A DNA stretch of 64,000 nucleotides from Rothia terrae (GTDB lineage Bacteria > Actinomycetota > Actinomycetes > Actinomycetales > Micrococcaceae), in the NCBI RefSeq assembly GCF_012396615.1, contig NZ_JAAXPV010000001.1, forward strand, positions 124,001-188,000, written 5' to 3'. Below are positions 9,193 to 17,518 of the stretch, one piece after another. The position numbers were made by a program, and so were the translations under genes. Every line of letters starts with the position of its first letter. Position 1 is the first letter of the stretch. Below the pieces are notes generated by a model. It worked only from the letters and a program-made list of their open reading frames with translations, was not told the origin of the DNA and made no database searches.

Positions 9193-9267
9193 ATGAGCAA
9201 GCGCGGTCGTAAGCGCAAGGACCGTCGTAAGGGCGGCGCAAACCACGGTAAGCGCCCCAACGCATAA
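9193..9267 (+). CDS. 50S ribosomal protein bL37
   Basis: A 24-residue, extremely basic protein (MSKRGRKRKDRRKGG, ending ANHGKRPNA). This matches the small actinobacterial large-subunit protein bL37 seen in mycobacterial ribosomes, formerly annotated as an AURKAIP1/COX24-domain protein. An excellent ribosome binding site (AAGGAGG) sits 5 bases before the ATG, and a perfect 15-bp terminator follows, so it is a self-contained expression unit. It is so short that ordinary gene callers often miss it. The ending ANHGKRPN is the family signature. Confidence 0.93.
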   Translation: MSKRGRKRKDRRKGGANHGKRPNA

Positions 9268-9285
9268 GGTACCTTGAATACTTTT

Positions 9286-9330
9286 CAGGCGCCGGTTAGA
9301 TTCTTTAGAGTCTAACCGGCGCCTGGTTTT
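9286..9330 (+). terminator. Rho-independent terminator after bL37
   Basis: CAGGCGCCGGTTAGA (9286-9300) and TCTAACCGGCGCCTG (9311-9325) form a perfect 15-bp stem followed by GGTTTTT. It also lies just beyond the end of rsrA on the other strand, so it may serve both genes. Confidence 0.92.
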
Positions 9331-9358
9331 TAACAGGCAAATGAGCTTCGCCTATGCT

Positions 9359-9613
9359 TTATTTTTTGATTTCGTCGATGCTGATACGAATTTTGTCTTT
9401 AAGTTCTTGGGGTGCTTTTTCACAACAGGAGCGTTTGATAGCTTCGCGAATCATGACTTCAAGGTCGTGTTCCTGTGTGCAGTCGGTGCACTCTCCCAGA
9501 TGTTTTTTGAAGGTTTCAACGTCTTCTTTGCTGACGGCACCATCAAGGTACTCATAGATTTTGTTGATTTCTTGCTCGCAGCAGTTCTGCGATTTATCTG
9601 ATGAATCGGTCAT
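9359..9613 (-). CDS. rsrA: Mycothiol-system anti-sigma factor RsrA (zinc anti-sigma)
   Basis: An 84-residue ZAS-family anti-sigma factor. It has the zinc/redox motif H-x3-C-x2-C (HLGECTDC, about residues 41-48), an upstream CC pair (about residues 9-10) and a further CC pair after the motif (KRSCC). In the family, thiol oxidation forms a disulfide, ejects zinc and frees the sigma factor. It sits 6 bases downstream of the ECF sigma gene it should inhibit, the standard sigR-rsrA order. All ligand positions are present. Confidence 0.92.
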   Translation of the reverse strand: MTDSSDKSQNCCEQEINKIYEYLDGAVSKEDVETFKKHLGECTDCTQEHDLEVMIREAIKRSCCEKAPQELKDKIRISIDEIKK

Positions 9614-9619
9614 TGCAGG

Positions 9620-10252
9620 TTATCCTTTCTGCGAGTTGTTGGTGGTGATGCCGCGTTCGCGGGCGTAGTCAGCAAGGGAGTCGCGCAGTAGCTTGCGTCC
9701 TCGGTGTAGTCGAGACATAACGGTGCCGATGGGGCTGCCCATGATGTCTGAAATTTCTTTGTAGGAGAACCCTTCAACATCTGAGTAGTAAACGGCCATA
9801 CGAAAATCTTCGGGGATTTCTTGAAGGGCACGTTTGATGTCGGTGTCGGGTAGATTATCCAACGCCATCATTTCAGCGGATTTCAGCCCCGATGAGTCGT
9901 GCTGACTTGCTTGGGCTAGCTGCCAGTCTTCGACAGAGTCGGTGTGAGACTGCTGGGGCTCGCGCTGGCGCTTACGATAGAGGTTGATGTACGTGTTCGT
10001 GAGAATTCTGTACAACCACGCTTTGAGGTTAGTACTCGGCGTGTACAGGTGGAATGAGGAATACGCTTTCGCGTATGCCTCTTGCACGAGGTCCTCAGCA
10101 TCGGTGGGGTTGCGTGCCATGCGCAGAGCAGCTGCGTAGAGCTGATCAACGTACTGCATCGCGTCCTTTTCAAAACGAATTTTGCGTTGTTCGGTTGTTT
10201 CCGTGGCTAGATCTACCGGTGTCTCGTGCTTGGCAACGGTGGGTGCTGTCAT
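9620..10252 (-). CDS. sigR: ECF RNA polymerase sigma factor SigR/SigH (thiol-oxidative and heat stress)
   Basis: A group ECF12-type sigma factor of 210 residues from ATG 10252, which follows AAAGGAAA at normal spacing. Region 2 ([36 protein letters not shown]) binds the -10 element; region 4 ([28 protein letters not shown]) binds the -35. It directs thioredoxin, mycothiol and protein-quality-control genes in relatives. The frame stays open to a GTG at 10297, which would add 15 residues; Streptomyces makes a longer stabilised form from an upstream start, so this is worth noting, though no ribosome site supports it here. A consensus self-type promoter lies upstream. Confidence 0.94.
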   Translation of the reverse strand: MTAPTVAKHETPVDLATETTEQRKIRFEKDAMQYVDQLYAAALRMARNPTDAEDLVQEAYAKAYSSFHLYTPSTNLKAWLYRILTNTYINLYRKRQREPQQSHTDSVEDWQLAQASQHDSSGLKSAEMMALDNLPDTDIKRALQEIPEDFRMAVYYSDVEGFSYKEISDIMGSPIGTVMSRLHRGRKLLRDSLADYARERGITTNNSQKG

Positions 10253-10555
10253 TGGCTTTCCTTTTGCTCTTTCCCGATGGTAGAGCCTTGTACTCACAGG
10301 TTGTTGAATGTGAGGATGCGTGAAACATCTGTTAGGTTCAACCCTACGGCATGCGGGTTTATTCCCGGGTGAGGCATCGTGTTAGACAAACCATTCTTTT
10401 CATAAGACACCCCACCTTTCTTGAGGCTGAGTACTCAAGAAATCTTCGCTGAAATCGCGATTATTTTTAGTCGAATACTGCCAGCAAGCTTATGATGGTG
10501 GGTAGAGGGGATTTTCTCGTTATGATCCCCGACCATCGACACTTAGGAGTGTTTT
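10253..10555. other. Divergent intergenic region sigR/doxX
   Basis: About 300 bases between sigR (minus) and the DoxX gene (plus). It contains the SigR-type promoter near its centre. The half nearest DoxX holds that gene's untranslated region and a good ribosome site (TAGGAG). I see no other structure. Confidence 0.6.
10340..10366 (-). promoter_or_regulatory. SigR-type autoregulatory promoter
   Basis: On the minus strand GGGAAT is followed, after exactly 18 bases, by GTT (ATTCC at 10361-10365, AAC at 10340-10342 on the plus strand). This matches the SigR/SigH consensus GGAAT-N18-GTT. It lies about 88 bases upstream of the sigR start, giving the expected positive autoregulation. Confidence 0.85.
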
Positions 10556-11068
10556 ATGTCAGTAGTACGTCGTCTCGCGCGTCCCGCGCTTGCATCTAGC
10601 TTTATTCTCTCAGGCGTTGATCGTTTGAAGGACCCCGCTTCTGCAGCTCACCTTGAAAAGGCTGTTTCGCTTGCAGCTTCCACTTCACCTTACCTGTCAG
10701 TTTTGAAGGGTCAGGAGCGTTTGGTTGGCCAGGCTCTTGCCGGTTCACAGGTGGCTGCAGGTTCACTGTTTGCGTTGGGCAAGCTCCCCCGTTTGTCATC
10801 AACCGTTTTGCTTGCGACCGGTGCTGTTAATGCTTACCTCGAGTTCATGGCAACCGAGCATGACAGCAAGGAACAGAAGTCAGCTCGCGTCAACAACCTA
10901 GTGAAGAATTCATCGCTTCTTGGTGCTATCGCTATTGCTTCGGTTGACACCGACGGTAGCCCTTCACTTGCTTGGCGTGCAAGCAAGCTGAGCGACAAGG
11001 TTGCTAAGAAGTCTGAGCAGATTTCTTCAGATGTTCTGGATAAGGCAGATAACCTTTTCCATAGCTAA
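10556..11068 (+). CDS. DoxX-family membrane protein
   Basis: A 170-residue protein resembling actinobacterial DoxX-family proteins: VVRRLARPALASSFILSGVDRLKDP at the N terminus, then hydrophobic segments around residues 55-75 and 80-100 (LAGSQVAAGSLFALGKLPRL, TVLLATGAVNAYLEF). Relatives are small integral membrane proteins linked to thiol-redox and oxidative-stress complexes. Its position beside sigR-rsrA is consistent with that but is not proof. The C-terminal 40 residues are charged and probably cytoplasmic. The start is supported by TAGGAG 7 bases upstream. Confidence 0.75.
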   Translation: MSVVRRLARPALASSFILSGVDRLKDPASAAHLEKAVSLAASTSPYLSVLKGQERLVGQALAGSQVAAGSLFALGKLPRLSSTVLLATGAVNAYLEFMATEHDSKEQKSARVNNLVKNSSLLGAIAIASVDTDGSPSLAWRASKLSDKVAKKSEQISSDVLDKADNLFHS

Positions 11069-11090
11069 TCTTTGACTCTTGAGAGAGTTG

Positions 11091-11152
11091 GCTCCGCGCT
11101 GAGACGGTATTTAGGATTTTTCTTATTTGGCCGGCTCGGCGCGGAGCTTTTT
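11091..11152 (+). terminator. Terminator after DoxX gene
   Basis: GCTCCGCGCTGAG (11091-11103) pairs with CTCGGCGCGGAGC (11135-11147) with one wobble, then TTTTT. The loop is long (31 nt). It precedes the aroA start, so any aroA start at 11127 would fall inside the terminator. Confidence 0.7.
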
Positions 11153-11237
11153 GTATGCCTTGTGCCAGCGTAAAATAGGCGTGATAACTAAAGACAGCGT
11201 TACGTTGATGCACGTGATGAGAAGTGAGGTTTGTATT

Positions 11238-12599
11238 TTGGGTTCTGCAGAGGTTGCGCTGATGCCCGGCGACTGGTTGGCACCGCGATTTGTAGCACGC
11301 GGCGGTCATGCAACCGTTGCTGTGCCCGGTTCGAAGTCGCTGACTAACCGCTATCTGCTGTTGGCAGCGTTAGCGTCCTCGCCTTCAGTAATCCATGCAC
11401 CTCTTCACTCTCGCGATTCTGCGCTGATGATTTCTGCGCTGACTTCTTTGGGCGCACAGTTTGAAGAAATTAAGACTGGTTCGGTCTTCGGTCCTGATCT
11501 TCGAGTAACGCCGTTGAACCGTGCCGCTAATCTCGGCAGTGTTAGCGTGGACGTTGGTTTGGCAGGAACGGTGATGCGTTTTGTGCCACCTGTTGCTGCG
11601 CTGGTCTCAGGTGATATCCATTTTGACGGGGACGCGCATGCTCGTGTTCGCCCTATGGGACCGGTCATCGATGCCCTGCGTTCGTTGGGTATTTTGGTCG
11701 AAGATGACGCCCGCGGTGCGTTACCGTTCACTGTCTCTGCTAGCGGATCAATAGCTGCTCGTGAGCTAGAAATTGACGCTTCGGGTTCGTCTCAGTTCGT
11801 CTCGGCGCTGTTGCTGGTTGCCAGTTCCTTTAATAACGGTCTGGATCTGCAACATGTTGGTGCGTCCATTCCTTCGATGCCGCATATCGAAATGACGGTT
11901 GATGTCTTGCGCTCGGTAGGTATTGAGGTCGATGACTCTCAGCCGAATCGTTGGATTATTAAACCGCAAACCTTTGAGGGTTTTGAAGTAACTGTTGAAC
12001 CCGACCTTTCAAATGCAGGCCCTTTCCTTGCCGCCGCTGTAGTCACAGGTTCTCGTGTCAATGTCCCGTTATGGCCTGCTAAAACCACTCAGGGTGGGGA
12101 TCATTGGAAGAAGATTTTGCCTCTGTTTGGTGCCTCGGTGGAACTTACTGCTGAGGGGTTGACCATGACAGGTCCGGCTGAAGGCAATCTTTCAGCGTTA
12201 CCTGAAATTGACCTAGATTTGTCAGAAGCCGGCGAGTTGGCGCCCACCGTTGCGGCGCTGTGCGCATTGAGTCCGCAACCTTCGACTCTACGCGGCATTG
12301 CGCATTTGCGTGGGCATGAAACTGACCGACTAGTTGCGCTCACCACCGAGTTCAACAAGTTGGGGGCTCGTGCAGAGGAAATCGAGGATGGGATCCGCAT
12401 CCTCGGCCCTGTCCAGCACGGTGGTAGGTTCAGTACCTACGCTGACCACCGTATGGCCACAGCCGCAGCTATTATTGGGCTCGCTGTTGACAACGTTATC
12501 GTTGAGAACGTTGCAACGACCGCAAAGACCCTGCCGAATTTCACCGGCTTATGGGAAACCATGCTAGAGAACTTTTCATCAACAGGTAAGGCTGACTAA
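11238..12599 (+). CDS. aroA: 3-phosphoshikimate 1-carboxyvinyltransferase (EPSP synthase)
   Basis: Sixth step of the shikimate pathway: shikimate-3-phosphate plus PEP to EPSP. Motifs seen: PGSKSLTNRYLLLAALA (substrate-binding Lys/Ser), LAGTVMRFVPPVAAL, RVRPMGPVIDALR, DASGSSQFVSALLL and the C-terminal DHRMATAAAIIGLAV. The frame is open from 11127, but that overlaps a terminator. TTG at 11238 follows GTGAGG at 8 bases and gives a family-like distance to the WLAP/PGSKS region; ATG 11217 is the main alternative. The last base overlaps the first of rsgA. The aroA-rsgA-hisN order is common in actinobacteria. Confidence 0.93.
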   Translation: MGSAEVALMPGDWLAPRFVARGGHATVAVPGSKSLTNRYLLLAALASSPSVIHAPLHSRDSALMISALTSLGAQFEEIKTGSVFGPDLRVTPLNRAANLGSVSVDVGLAGTVMRFVPPVAALVSGDIHFDGDAHARVRPMGPVIDALRSLGILVEDDARGALPFTVSASGSIAARELEIDASGSSQFVSALLLVASSFNNGLDLQHVGASIPSMPHIEMTVDVLRSVGIEVDDSQPNRWIIKPQTFEGFEVTVEPDLSNAGPFLAAAVVTGSRVNVPLWPAKTTQGGDHWKKILPLFGASVELTAEGLTMTGPAEGNLSALPEIDLDLSEAGELAPTVAALCALSPQPSTLRGIAHLRGHETDRLVALTTEFNKLGARAEEIEDGIRILGPVQHGGRFSTYADHRMATAAAIIGLAVDNVIVENVATTAKTLPNFTGLWETMLENFSSTGKAD

Positions 12600-13687
12600 T
12601 GCGACGAAGCTGGGATGAAAGCGACGTTCGCGTCCGCCCCAATAAAAAAGGCTCACGTCCTCGTACCAAAGACCGTCCTTCGTACGATAAAGCGGAGCTC
12701 GGACGAATTATCACCGTTGACCGCGGCCGTTACACTGCTGTTCTCGATGAGAACACCGATAGCGAGCGCACTGTCACAGCGGTACGAGCTAAAGATTTGC
12801 GCAGGACGCCGGTGGTTCCCGGCGATATCGTGGGGCTAGTCGGTGATACCTCAGGTAAGCCCGATACTCTGGCGCGTCTTGTCACCATTCAGGAGCGTAC
12901 GTCATTGCTGCGTCGTAGCGCTGACGATACTGACCCGGTGGAACGCGTTGTTGTTGCTAATGCTGATCAGCTCGTGATTGTGGTGGCAGCTCAGAATCCC
13001 GAGCCGCGAACGGGCTTTATTGACCGTTCAATCGCAGCTGCCTTTGATGCCGGTATTACCCCGGTCTTGTGTATTACCAAAACGGATCTCAAGCATCCCC
13101 AAGAGCTTCTTGATTACTATGCCAATACCGGTCTTCAGATTGTGCTCTCTAAATCTCTCGACGGTTTAGCGCCGAGTGAAGAGAATGCTCAGGGTTTAGA
13201 TGCTTCGCTGGTGGAGCAGGTAAGTGAGCACCTACAGGGGCAGGTTTCTGTTTTGCTCGGGCATTCGGGCGTTGGTAAATCGACCCTGGTCAATGCTCTA
13301 ACGGGCGCTGACCGTGCCACGAGCCATGTCAATGCCCATACGGGGCGAGGACGCCACACGTCCTCTTCTGCTCTCGCTGTGCGTCCTGCTGAGCGAACTG
13401 CCGGTACTTGGATTATTGATACACCGGGCATCCGCTCCTTTGGCTTAGCGCACATTGAACCGGAGACTATCGTTGCCTCGTTCGAGGACCTTGCTCCCGG
13501 TTCAGCGGATTGCCCCAAGGGTTGCGAGCACTCCCCTGCCTCTGCCGGATGCGGCATCATCGCCTACGTCAACAGCGGTCAAGCTGGAGACTCCGGGCAA
13601 GCTCGCCTCGAATCGCTTCAAAAACTTTTGAACGTATCTACCGAAACCGATGCTGATTCTGAAAAAGAACTCGGTATCGTTCTGTAA
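12599..13687 (+). CDS. rsgA: Ribosome small-subunit-dependent GTPase A
   Basis: A 362-residue circularly permuted GTPase that helps 30S maturation. Order: an N-terminal OB-fold (about 40-110), then the permuted G domain with G4 (ITKTD), G1 (GHSGVGKST) and G3 (DTPGIRSFGL), then the C-terminal zinc knuckle (CPKGCEHSPASAGC). All elements are intact. The ATG shares one base with the aroA stop, so the genes are co-transcribed and coupled. Confidence 0.95.
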   Translation: MRRSWDESDVRVRPNKKGSRPRTKDRPSYDKAELGRIITVDRGRYTAVLDENTDSERTVTAVRAKDLRRTPVVPGDIVGLVGDTSGKPDTLARLVTIQERTSLLRRSADDTDPVERVVVANADQLVIVVAAQNPEPRTGFIDRSIAAAFDAGITPVLCITKTDLKHPQELLDYYANTGLQIVLSKSLDGLAPSEENAQGLDASLVEQVSEHLQGQVSVLLGHSGVGKSTLVNALTGADRATSHVNAHTGRGRHTSSSALAVRPAERTAGTWIIDTPGIRSFGLAHIEPETIVASFEDLAPGSADCPKGCEHSPASAGCGIIAYVNSGQAGDSGQARLESLQKLLNVSTETDADSEKELGIVL

Positions 13688-13717
13688 CAGACCTTTACTC
13701 ACACACGAAAAGTAACC

Positions 13718-14518
13718 ATGAAATCATCTAGCCAGTACACCGAAGACCTCCGCTTGGCTCACATTATTGCCGATGCCGTGGATAGGCTCACCCTGACCCG
13801 CTTTCAAAAACAAGATTTTACGGTTGAGACTAAACCTGATCTCACCCCTGTTACCGAAGCGGATAAAGAAGCCGAGCAGCTGGTGCGTTCGCAGCTCTCC
13901 CGCGTCCGTACCCGTGATGCCATTGTGGGCGAAGAATTCGGGGCAACCGGTGCTTCACCGCGCCAGTGGATTATTGATCCCATTGACGGTACCAAGAACT
14001 TTGTGCGCGGTGTGCCGGTGTGGGCCACCTTGATTGCTCTTGTTGATAACGGTAAGCCAGTTGTGGGTGTTGTTTCTGCTCCCGCTCTTCAACGACGCTG
14101 GTGGGCGGCTGAAGGAACAGGCGCGTATACCGGCCGTTCGCTGGCTAATGCAAAACGCATCTCGGTGTCAGATGTTACTAACCTCAGCGATGCCTCTTTC
14201 TCATATTCTTCTCTTTCGGGTTGGAAGGAACTGGGTAAGCGTGATGAGTTTATTCAGCTGACCGACGATGTTTGGCGTACTCGCGCCTACGGCGATTTCT
14301 GGTCGTATTGCATGGTTGCTGAGGGGGCTGTTGATTTTGCGGCAGAACCTGAATTGGCTCTGCACGATATGGCCGCGTTGGTACCCATTGTGACTGAGGC
14401 AGGCGGACGCTTCACCTCATTGGACGGTGAAGAAGGCCCCTTTGGTGCTAACGCTCTAGCATCTAATGGTCACCTGCATGATACTGTTCTGCGTCGCATC
14501 GGAACATCAAACAGCTAA
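13718..14518 (+). CDS. hisN: Histidinol-phosphatase, inositol-monophosphatase type
   Basis: A 266-residue Mg-dependent phosphatase. Metal-site motifs are all present: TEADKEAE, GEEFG, DPIDGTKNFVRGVP and the C-terminal LHDMAALVPIVTEAGG. In actinobacteria this family member at the aroA-rsgA locus dephosphorylates histidinol phosphate in histidine synthesis. Inositol monophosphatase activity is the alternative reading. It lies 30 bases after rsgA and ends in a strong bidirectional terminator. Confidence 0.88.
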   Translation: MKSSSQYTEDLRLAHIIADAVDRLTLTRFQKQDFTVETKPDLTPVTEADKEAEQLVRSQLSRVRTRDAIVGEEFGATGASPRQWIIDPIDGTKNFVRGVPVWATLIALVDNGKPVVGVVSAPALQRRWWAAEGTGAYTGRSLANAKRISVSDVTNLSDASFSYSSLSGWKELGKRDEFIQLTDDVWRTRAYGDFWSYCMVAEGAVDFAAEPELALHDMAALVPIVTEAGGRFTSLDGEEGPFGANALASNGHLHDTVLRRIGTSNS

Positions 14519-14538
14519 CTAAACCGTGTAAAAGACAA

Positions 14539-14577
14539 AAATGGCGGGTGTACTTGGTGAGTACACCCGCCATTTTT
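14539..14577. terminator. Bidirectional terminator between hisN and the DUF4190-like gene
   Basis: AAATGGCGGGTGTACT (14539-14554) and AGTACACCCGCCATTT (14560-14575) form a perfect 16-bp stem with flanking A and T runs. It serves two convergent genes. Confidence 0.92.
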
Positions 14578-14580
14578 GCG

Positions 14581-15000
14581 TTAGAAATCAATGGTGATAA
14601 AAAGTACCGTAAGCGACAGGGCGATGAGAGTGCCTAACACCCCACCAATGATGCCAACCCAGGCACACACCTTGGTTTTGCCTGCGTATATTGTCTGAGG
14701 GTATCGACCGAGTTTGACCAGAGCAACGATACCGAGCACCACAGCTGCGACCGACGGTATGGCGGTGAGTCCGAAGATTCCGCTGAGTCCTGTTAGCGGC
14801 ATGAATATGGTCAGGATGAGCGAGGTGACCGATGCAAAGGCGTAAAACCAGCCTGCCCTTCGTTTATCGCGAGGAAACTCACCGAGAGGGCGGCGGTACT
14901 GTGCCGGTATGCGATAGCCTGCAGGTTCGCCCGGTGTTGTCATATCGTAGGGATGCTGAACAGGAGCCATCTGAGGTTGCAGTTGAGGCTGGGTCGACAT
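14581..15000 (-). CDS. DUF4190-like small membrane protein
   Basis: A 139-residue protein: a soluble Gln/Pro-rich N terminus of about 50 residues, then hydrophobic segments (AGWFYAFASVTSLILTIF, IFGLTAIPSVAAVVLGIVALVKLG, WVGIIGGVLGTLIALSLTVLFI). The VLGIVALVKL followed by a Gly-rich helix resembles DUF4190 proteins, which are common and uncharacterised in actinobacteria. A paralogue-like protein lies at 16866-17492. No function can be assigned. Confidence 0.7.
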   Translation of the reverse strand: MSTQPQLQPQMAPVQHPYDMTTPGEPAGYRIPAQYRRPLGEFPRDKRRAGWFYAFASVTSLILTIFMPLTGLSGIFGLTAIPSVAAVVLGIVALVKLGRYPQTIYAGKTKVCAWVGIIGGVLGTLIALSLTVLFITIDF

Positions 15001-15132
15001 CTATGATCCTTCTAAAGATTTGAAGCTATCTGATGTTCACTAGCCTACAGGGCTAGGGGTGTAGGACGCGATAACCCGCACCTACTTTTGGGTGTGCTCG
15101 GAGCGATAAGGCAGCGACAAGCTCCTACAGAA

Positions 15133-16225
15133 CTACTTTGCTGACGCTGTGGTCGCCCGCAAAACCGTAAATTTCGAGTTACGGGCTAGCTGTTCTACAG
15201 TTGCAAAGTTTTTATCGAGCAGCCCGCGATAGCGCAGGTGAGAATTATGTACGAGAAAGAGATTTCCTCCCGGTTTGAGTACTCGATGCGCCGCTTTCAC
15301 CAGTTCCTCGTATAGGGACGCGTCAACCCTCGTACCCTCGTGGAAAGGCGGGTTGAGAACCACAGTATCTACCGATGAGTCATCAAGAGAACGGGCCGCA
15401 TCGTCCCAGATTACCTGCGCCATGTTGTTCTCTACATGCTCATGCAGCGTCATTCGCGCCGACACCACCGCGTCCGCCGAAATATCGGTAGCTATGCACT
15501 TAATTCCCGGTACCGCTGTAAGGAGGTCAAATGAGACTTGACCGTTGCCGCAACCAAGGTCAAGGACGCGCCCACCGGTTATCAGATAAGGTATAACGGT
15601 TTCAGCCAAAAGAGTGCCGCCGTGATCGCGACTAGCCGAGCAGAAGACGCCTCCGACGCCGTAGCGTCCTTCGTTTTCAGCGGGCTGGTATGTACTGGTT
15701 TGCGCACTTGTCTTTTCAGTATTTCGAGCTATTAGGCAGCGGAACTTACCTTGCCCGCGGCTCGCATAAACTTCTGCAAAATGCTGACTGAGCACGTGGT
15801 TCTGGGACTTGGTCATGTGCTTGGTATTCCCCACAGCAACGAACGTAGCAGTGCCTTTCACCTGAGACAGACAGTGGGCAATATAATCCAGCTCCGCCAA
15901 AGATTTAGGCAGACGACCTAGCGCAATAACAGTACGAGTCTCATCCGTAAAATTCTCTGCAAAGAAATCTGGCAGGTATAGTGGATTATCCATACCGGCA
16001 ACCAGCACGTTGGATGCTGCCTCCTGGTGGGAAACCCGCTGGGCAGACACCGCCTGAGAAAAACTACGGGACGCTACATACACACCATTGCTGGTCTCTC
16101 GAACAGCATCAAGACTGAAGCGAAGCAACGCACCGTCAGGATCATCAAAAACCACAAAATCGGTTTGCATCAGCAATTTCGTCGCTGAGCACAGACAGCA
16201 AAACCTCATCAATTCGAGCAGTCAT
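15133..16225 (-). CDS. RsmC/RlmG-like rRNA (guanine-N2)-methyltransferase, frameshifted near the N terminus
   Basis: A class I SAM-dependent methyltransferase. The C-terminal domain has motif I (VLDLGCGNGQVSFDLL) and the catalytic NPPF motif (VVLNPPFHEG) typical of m2G rRNA methyltransferases; the N-terminal half is the family's non-catalytic duplicate. The true start is probably ATG 16225, after GGGGGAC. It reads MTARIDEVLLSVLSDEIAD, then enters TTTT (16156-16159) and hits a stop a few codons later. Removing one T joins it to RFVVFDDPDG, which continues to the end. The open frame alone would start at 16212 with an implausible Cys-rich N terminus. So it is a frameshift, a sequencing indel, or translational slippage. 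Confidence 0.75.
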
Positions 16226-16285
16226 AACTTCGTCCCCCAAGCACCGCACCCCCACGGGCGACAGTTTAACTCATTATTCACACCT

Positions 16286-16328
16286 ACAAAAATACCTCGG
16301 TGCGATTCAGCTGAACCACACCGAGGTA
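16286..16328 (-). terminator. Terminator downstream of tmRNA
   Basis: TACCTCGGTG (16293-16302) pairs with CACCGAGGTA (16319-16328), with a smaller TTCAGCTGAA palindrome at the tip, followed on the minus strand by TTTTT (16288-16292). Confidence 0.85.
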
Positions 16329-16335
16329 AGAAAAG

Positions 16336-16706
16336 TGGAGATGCGGGGAATCGAACCCCGGTCCGATGCGACCTCGTCAGGTCTTCTCCGTGCGCAGTTT
16401 GCGTAACGGTTAATTTTCGGCTCCAGCATTTGCACAAACACACATGCTGCCGAACCTATTCGTATAAGTGTTCCTTCTATCCCTACGACGAAGATAGAAA
16501 GCAGTGGCCTTTTAAACTGATACTGGTAACTGAGCTAAAGGCGAGCTCAGGCCAGCAGATTCGCTAGTCGCGCTTAGGCAGCGAGAGCGAAGTCAGTGCG
16601 CTTAGATTCTGCACTTATTTTTTTACAGAGAGCGTTTACGAGATAACTCTGCATCCTCGGCACGCTTCCCCTGTCTCAACCCGCATCGTCGAAACCGATC
16701 ATCCCC
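16336..16706 (-). ncRNA. ssrA: Transfer-messenger RNA (tmRNA)
   Basis: The 5' end GGGGATGATCGGTTTCGACG carries the conserved tmRNA start, and the 3' end GGTTCGATTCCCCGCATCTCCA carries the T-arm and acceptor strand. GGGGATG pairs with CATCTCC (7 bp, one G-U). The CCA tail is not encoded (the next bases are CTT). The tag frame runs from GCA at 16612 to TAA at 16574 and reads AESKRTDFALAA, an actinobacterial-type degradation tag. tmRNA with SmpB rescues ribosomes stalled on broken mRNA. smpB lies about 810 bases upstream on the same strand, separated by a DUF4190-like gene. Confidence 0.95.
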
Positions 16707-16865
16707 AATATTTAGTTCTCAAAGAACATACGCCAAAAAGTTATCAGCTGTACTCTTACCTAAGATAGAGCGCCGGGCCATTAAGGCGTTGAGATATAAA
16801 TATACCCCCGCCTCCCCTATTTTTCAAGAGGATGCGAGGGCATGAGCATTGTCAGTCGCTAAAGA

Positions 16866-17492
16866 CTACTTACCCATGTTGTTGTTGACGTGGTCGTTCA
16901 TGCACTGCTCCAAAGCAGCCTGGTCGTTGAGGTGATCCTGGCAAGCATTGTAAGCATCGAGACCAGCGCCACCGGCAATGATACTCAGAACAAGCATACC
17001 TGCACCCAGCAAGGTTGCCAGGATGCTGGTGATGATACCTGCGATAGCCAAGCCCTTCGAGCCGTGGGACTTCTTGAGCTTAACGATTGCTACGATACCC
17101 AGAATCAGACCGATGAGACCCAGCAGGCCACCGAAACCCAATACCCAGAAGGTCAACAGACCCAGGATACCGAGAACCAGTGACGCAATAGCCAAACCGC
17201 GGCCCTTGGGCTTGCGGTTGTGCATTACGTACTGATCGTTGTGGTTGCCGTTGTAAGCCGGCGCCTGGGCGTAGTTATTGTTGTAACCGTCGTTGGTGTA
17301 AGCGGTGTTGTTCTGTGCGTAGTGGTTCTGGTTGGTGTACGCGGAATCCTGCGAACCTGCTACAACTGAGCTACCGCTATTGTTGCTGTAGCCTGCGTTG
17401 TTGTATGACGCTGAGTCACGGTTTGCAGAAGTGTCACCGTATGAACCGTACGGTGAGTTTGAGTTGCTGTTCGGGGTGTTATCTTGAGACAT
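16866..17492 (-). CDS. Asn/Tyr/Ser-rich DUF4190-like membrane protein
   Basis: A 208-residue protein with a low-complexity N terminus (residues 1-90, rich in Asn, Ser, Tyr, Gln and Ala) followed by a DUF4190-like membrane part. Its segments are GLAIASLVLGILGLLTFWVLGFGGLLGLIGLILGIVAIVKLKKS and GLAIAGIITSILATLLGAGMLVLSIIA. The short C-terminal tail has a Cys pair (NACQDHLN, LEQCMND). It is inserted between smpB and ssrA. Function unknown. Confidence 0.72.
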   Translation of the reverse strand: MSQDNTPNSNSNSPYGSYGDTSANRDSASYNNAGYSNNSGSSVVAGSQDSAYTNQNHYAQNNTAYTNDGYNNNYAQAPAYNGNHNDQYVMHNRKPKGRGLAIASLVLGILGLLTFWVLGFGGLLGLIGLILGIVAIVKLKKSHGSKGLAIAGIITSILATLLGAGMLVLSIIAGGAGLDAYNACQDHLNDQAALEQCMNDHVNNNMGK

Positions 17493-17518
17493 TATTCTCT
17501 CCTTAGTTTCGCCTCGGA

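Noticed and set aside
11127-11237. Upstream start for aroA
   Set aside because: It begins inside the terminator of the previous gene, and the extra residues have no resemblance to the family.
16222-16443. Small minus-strand frame over the tmRNA end
   Set aside because: It lies over the tmRNA 3' end and its terminator; tmRNA explains the sequence.
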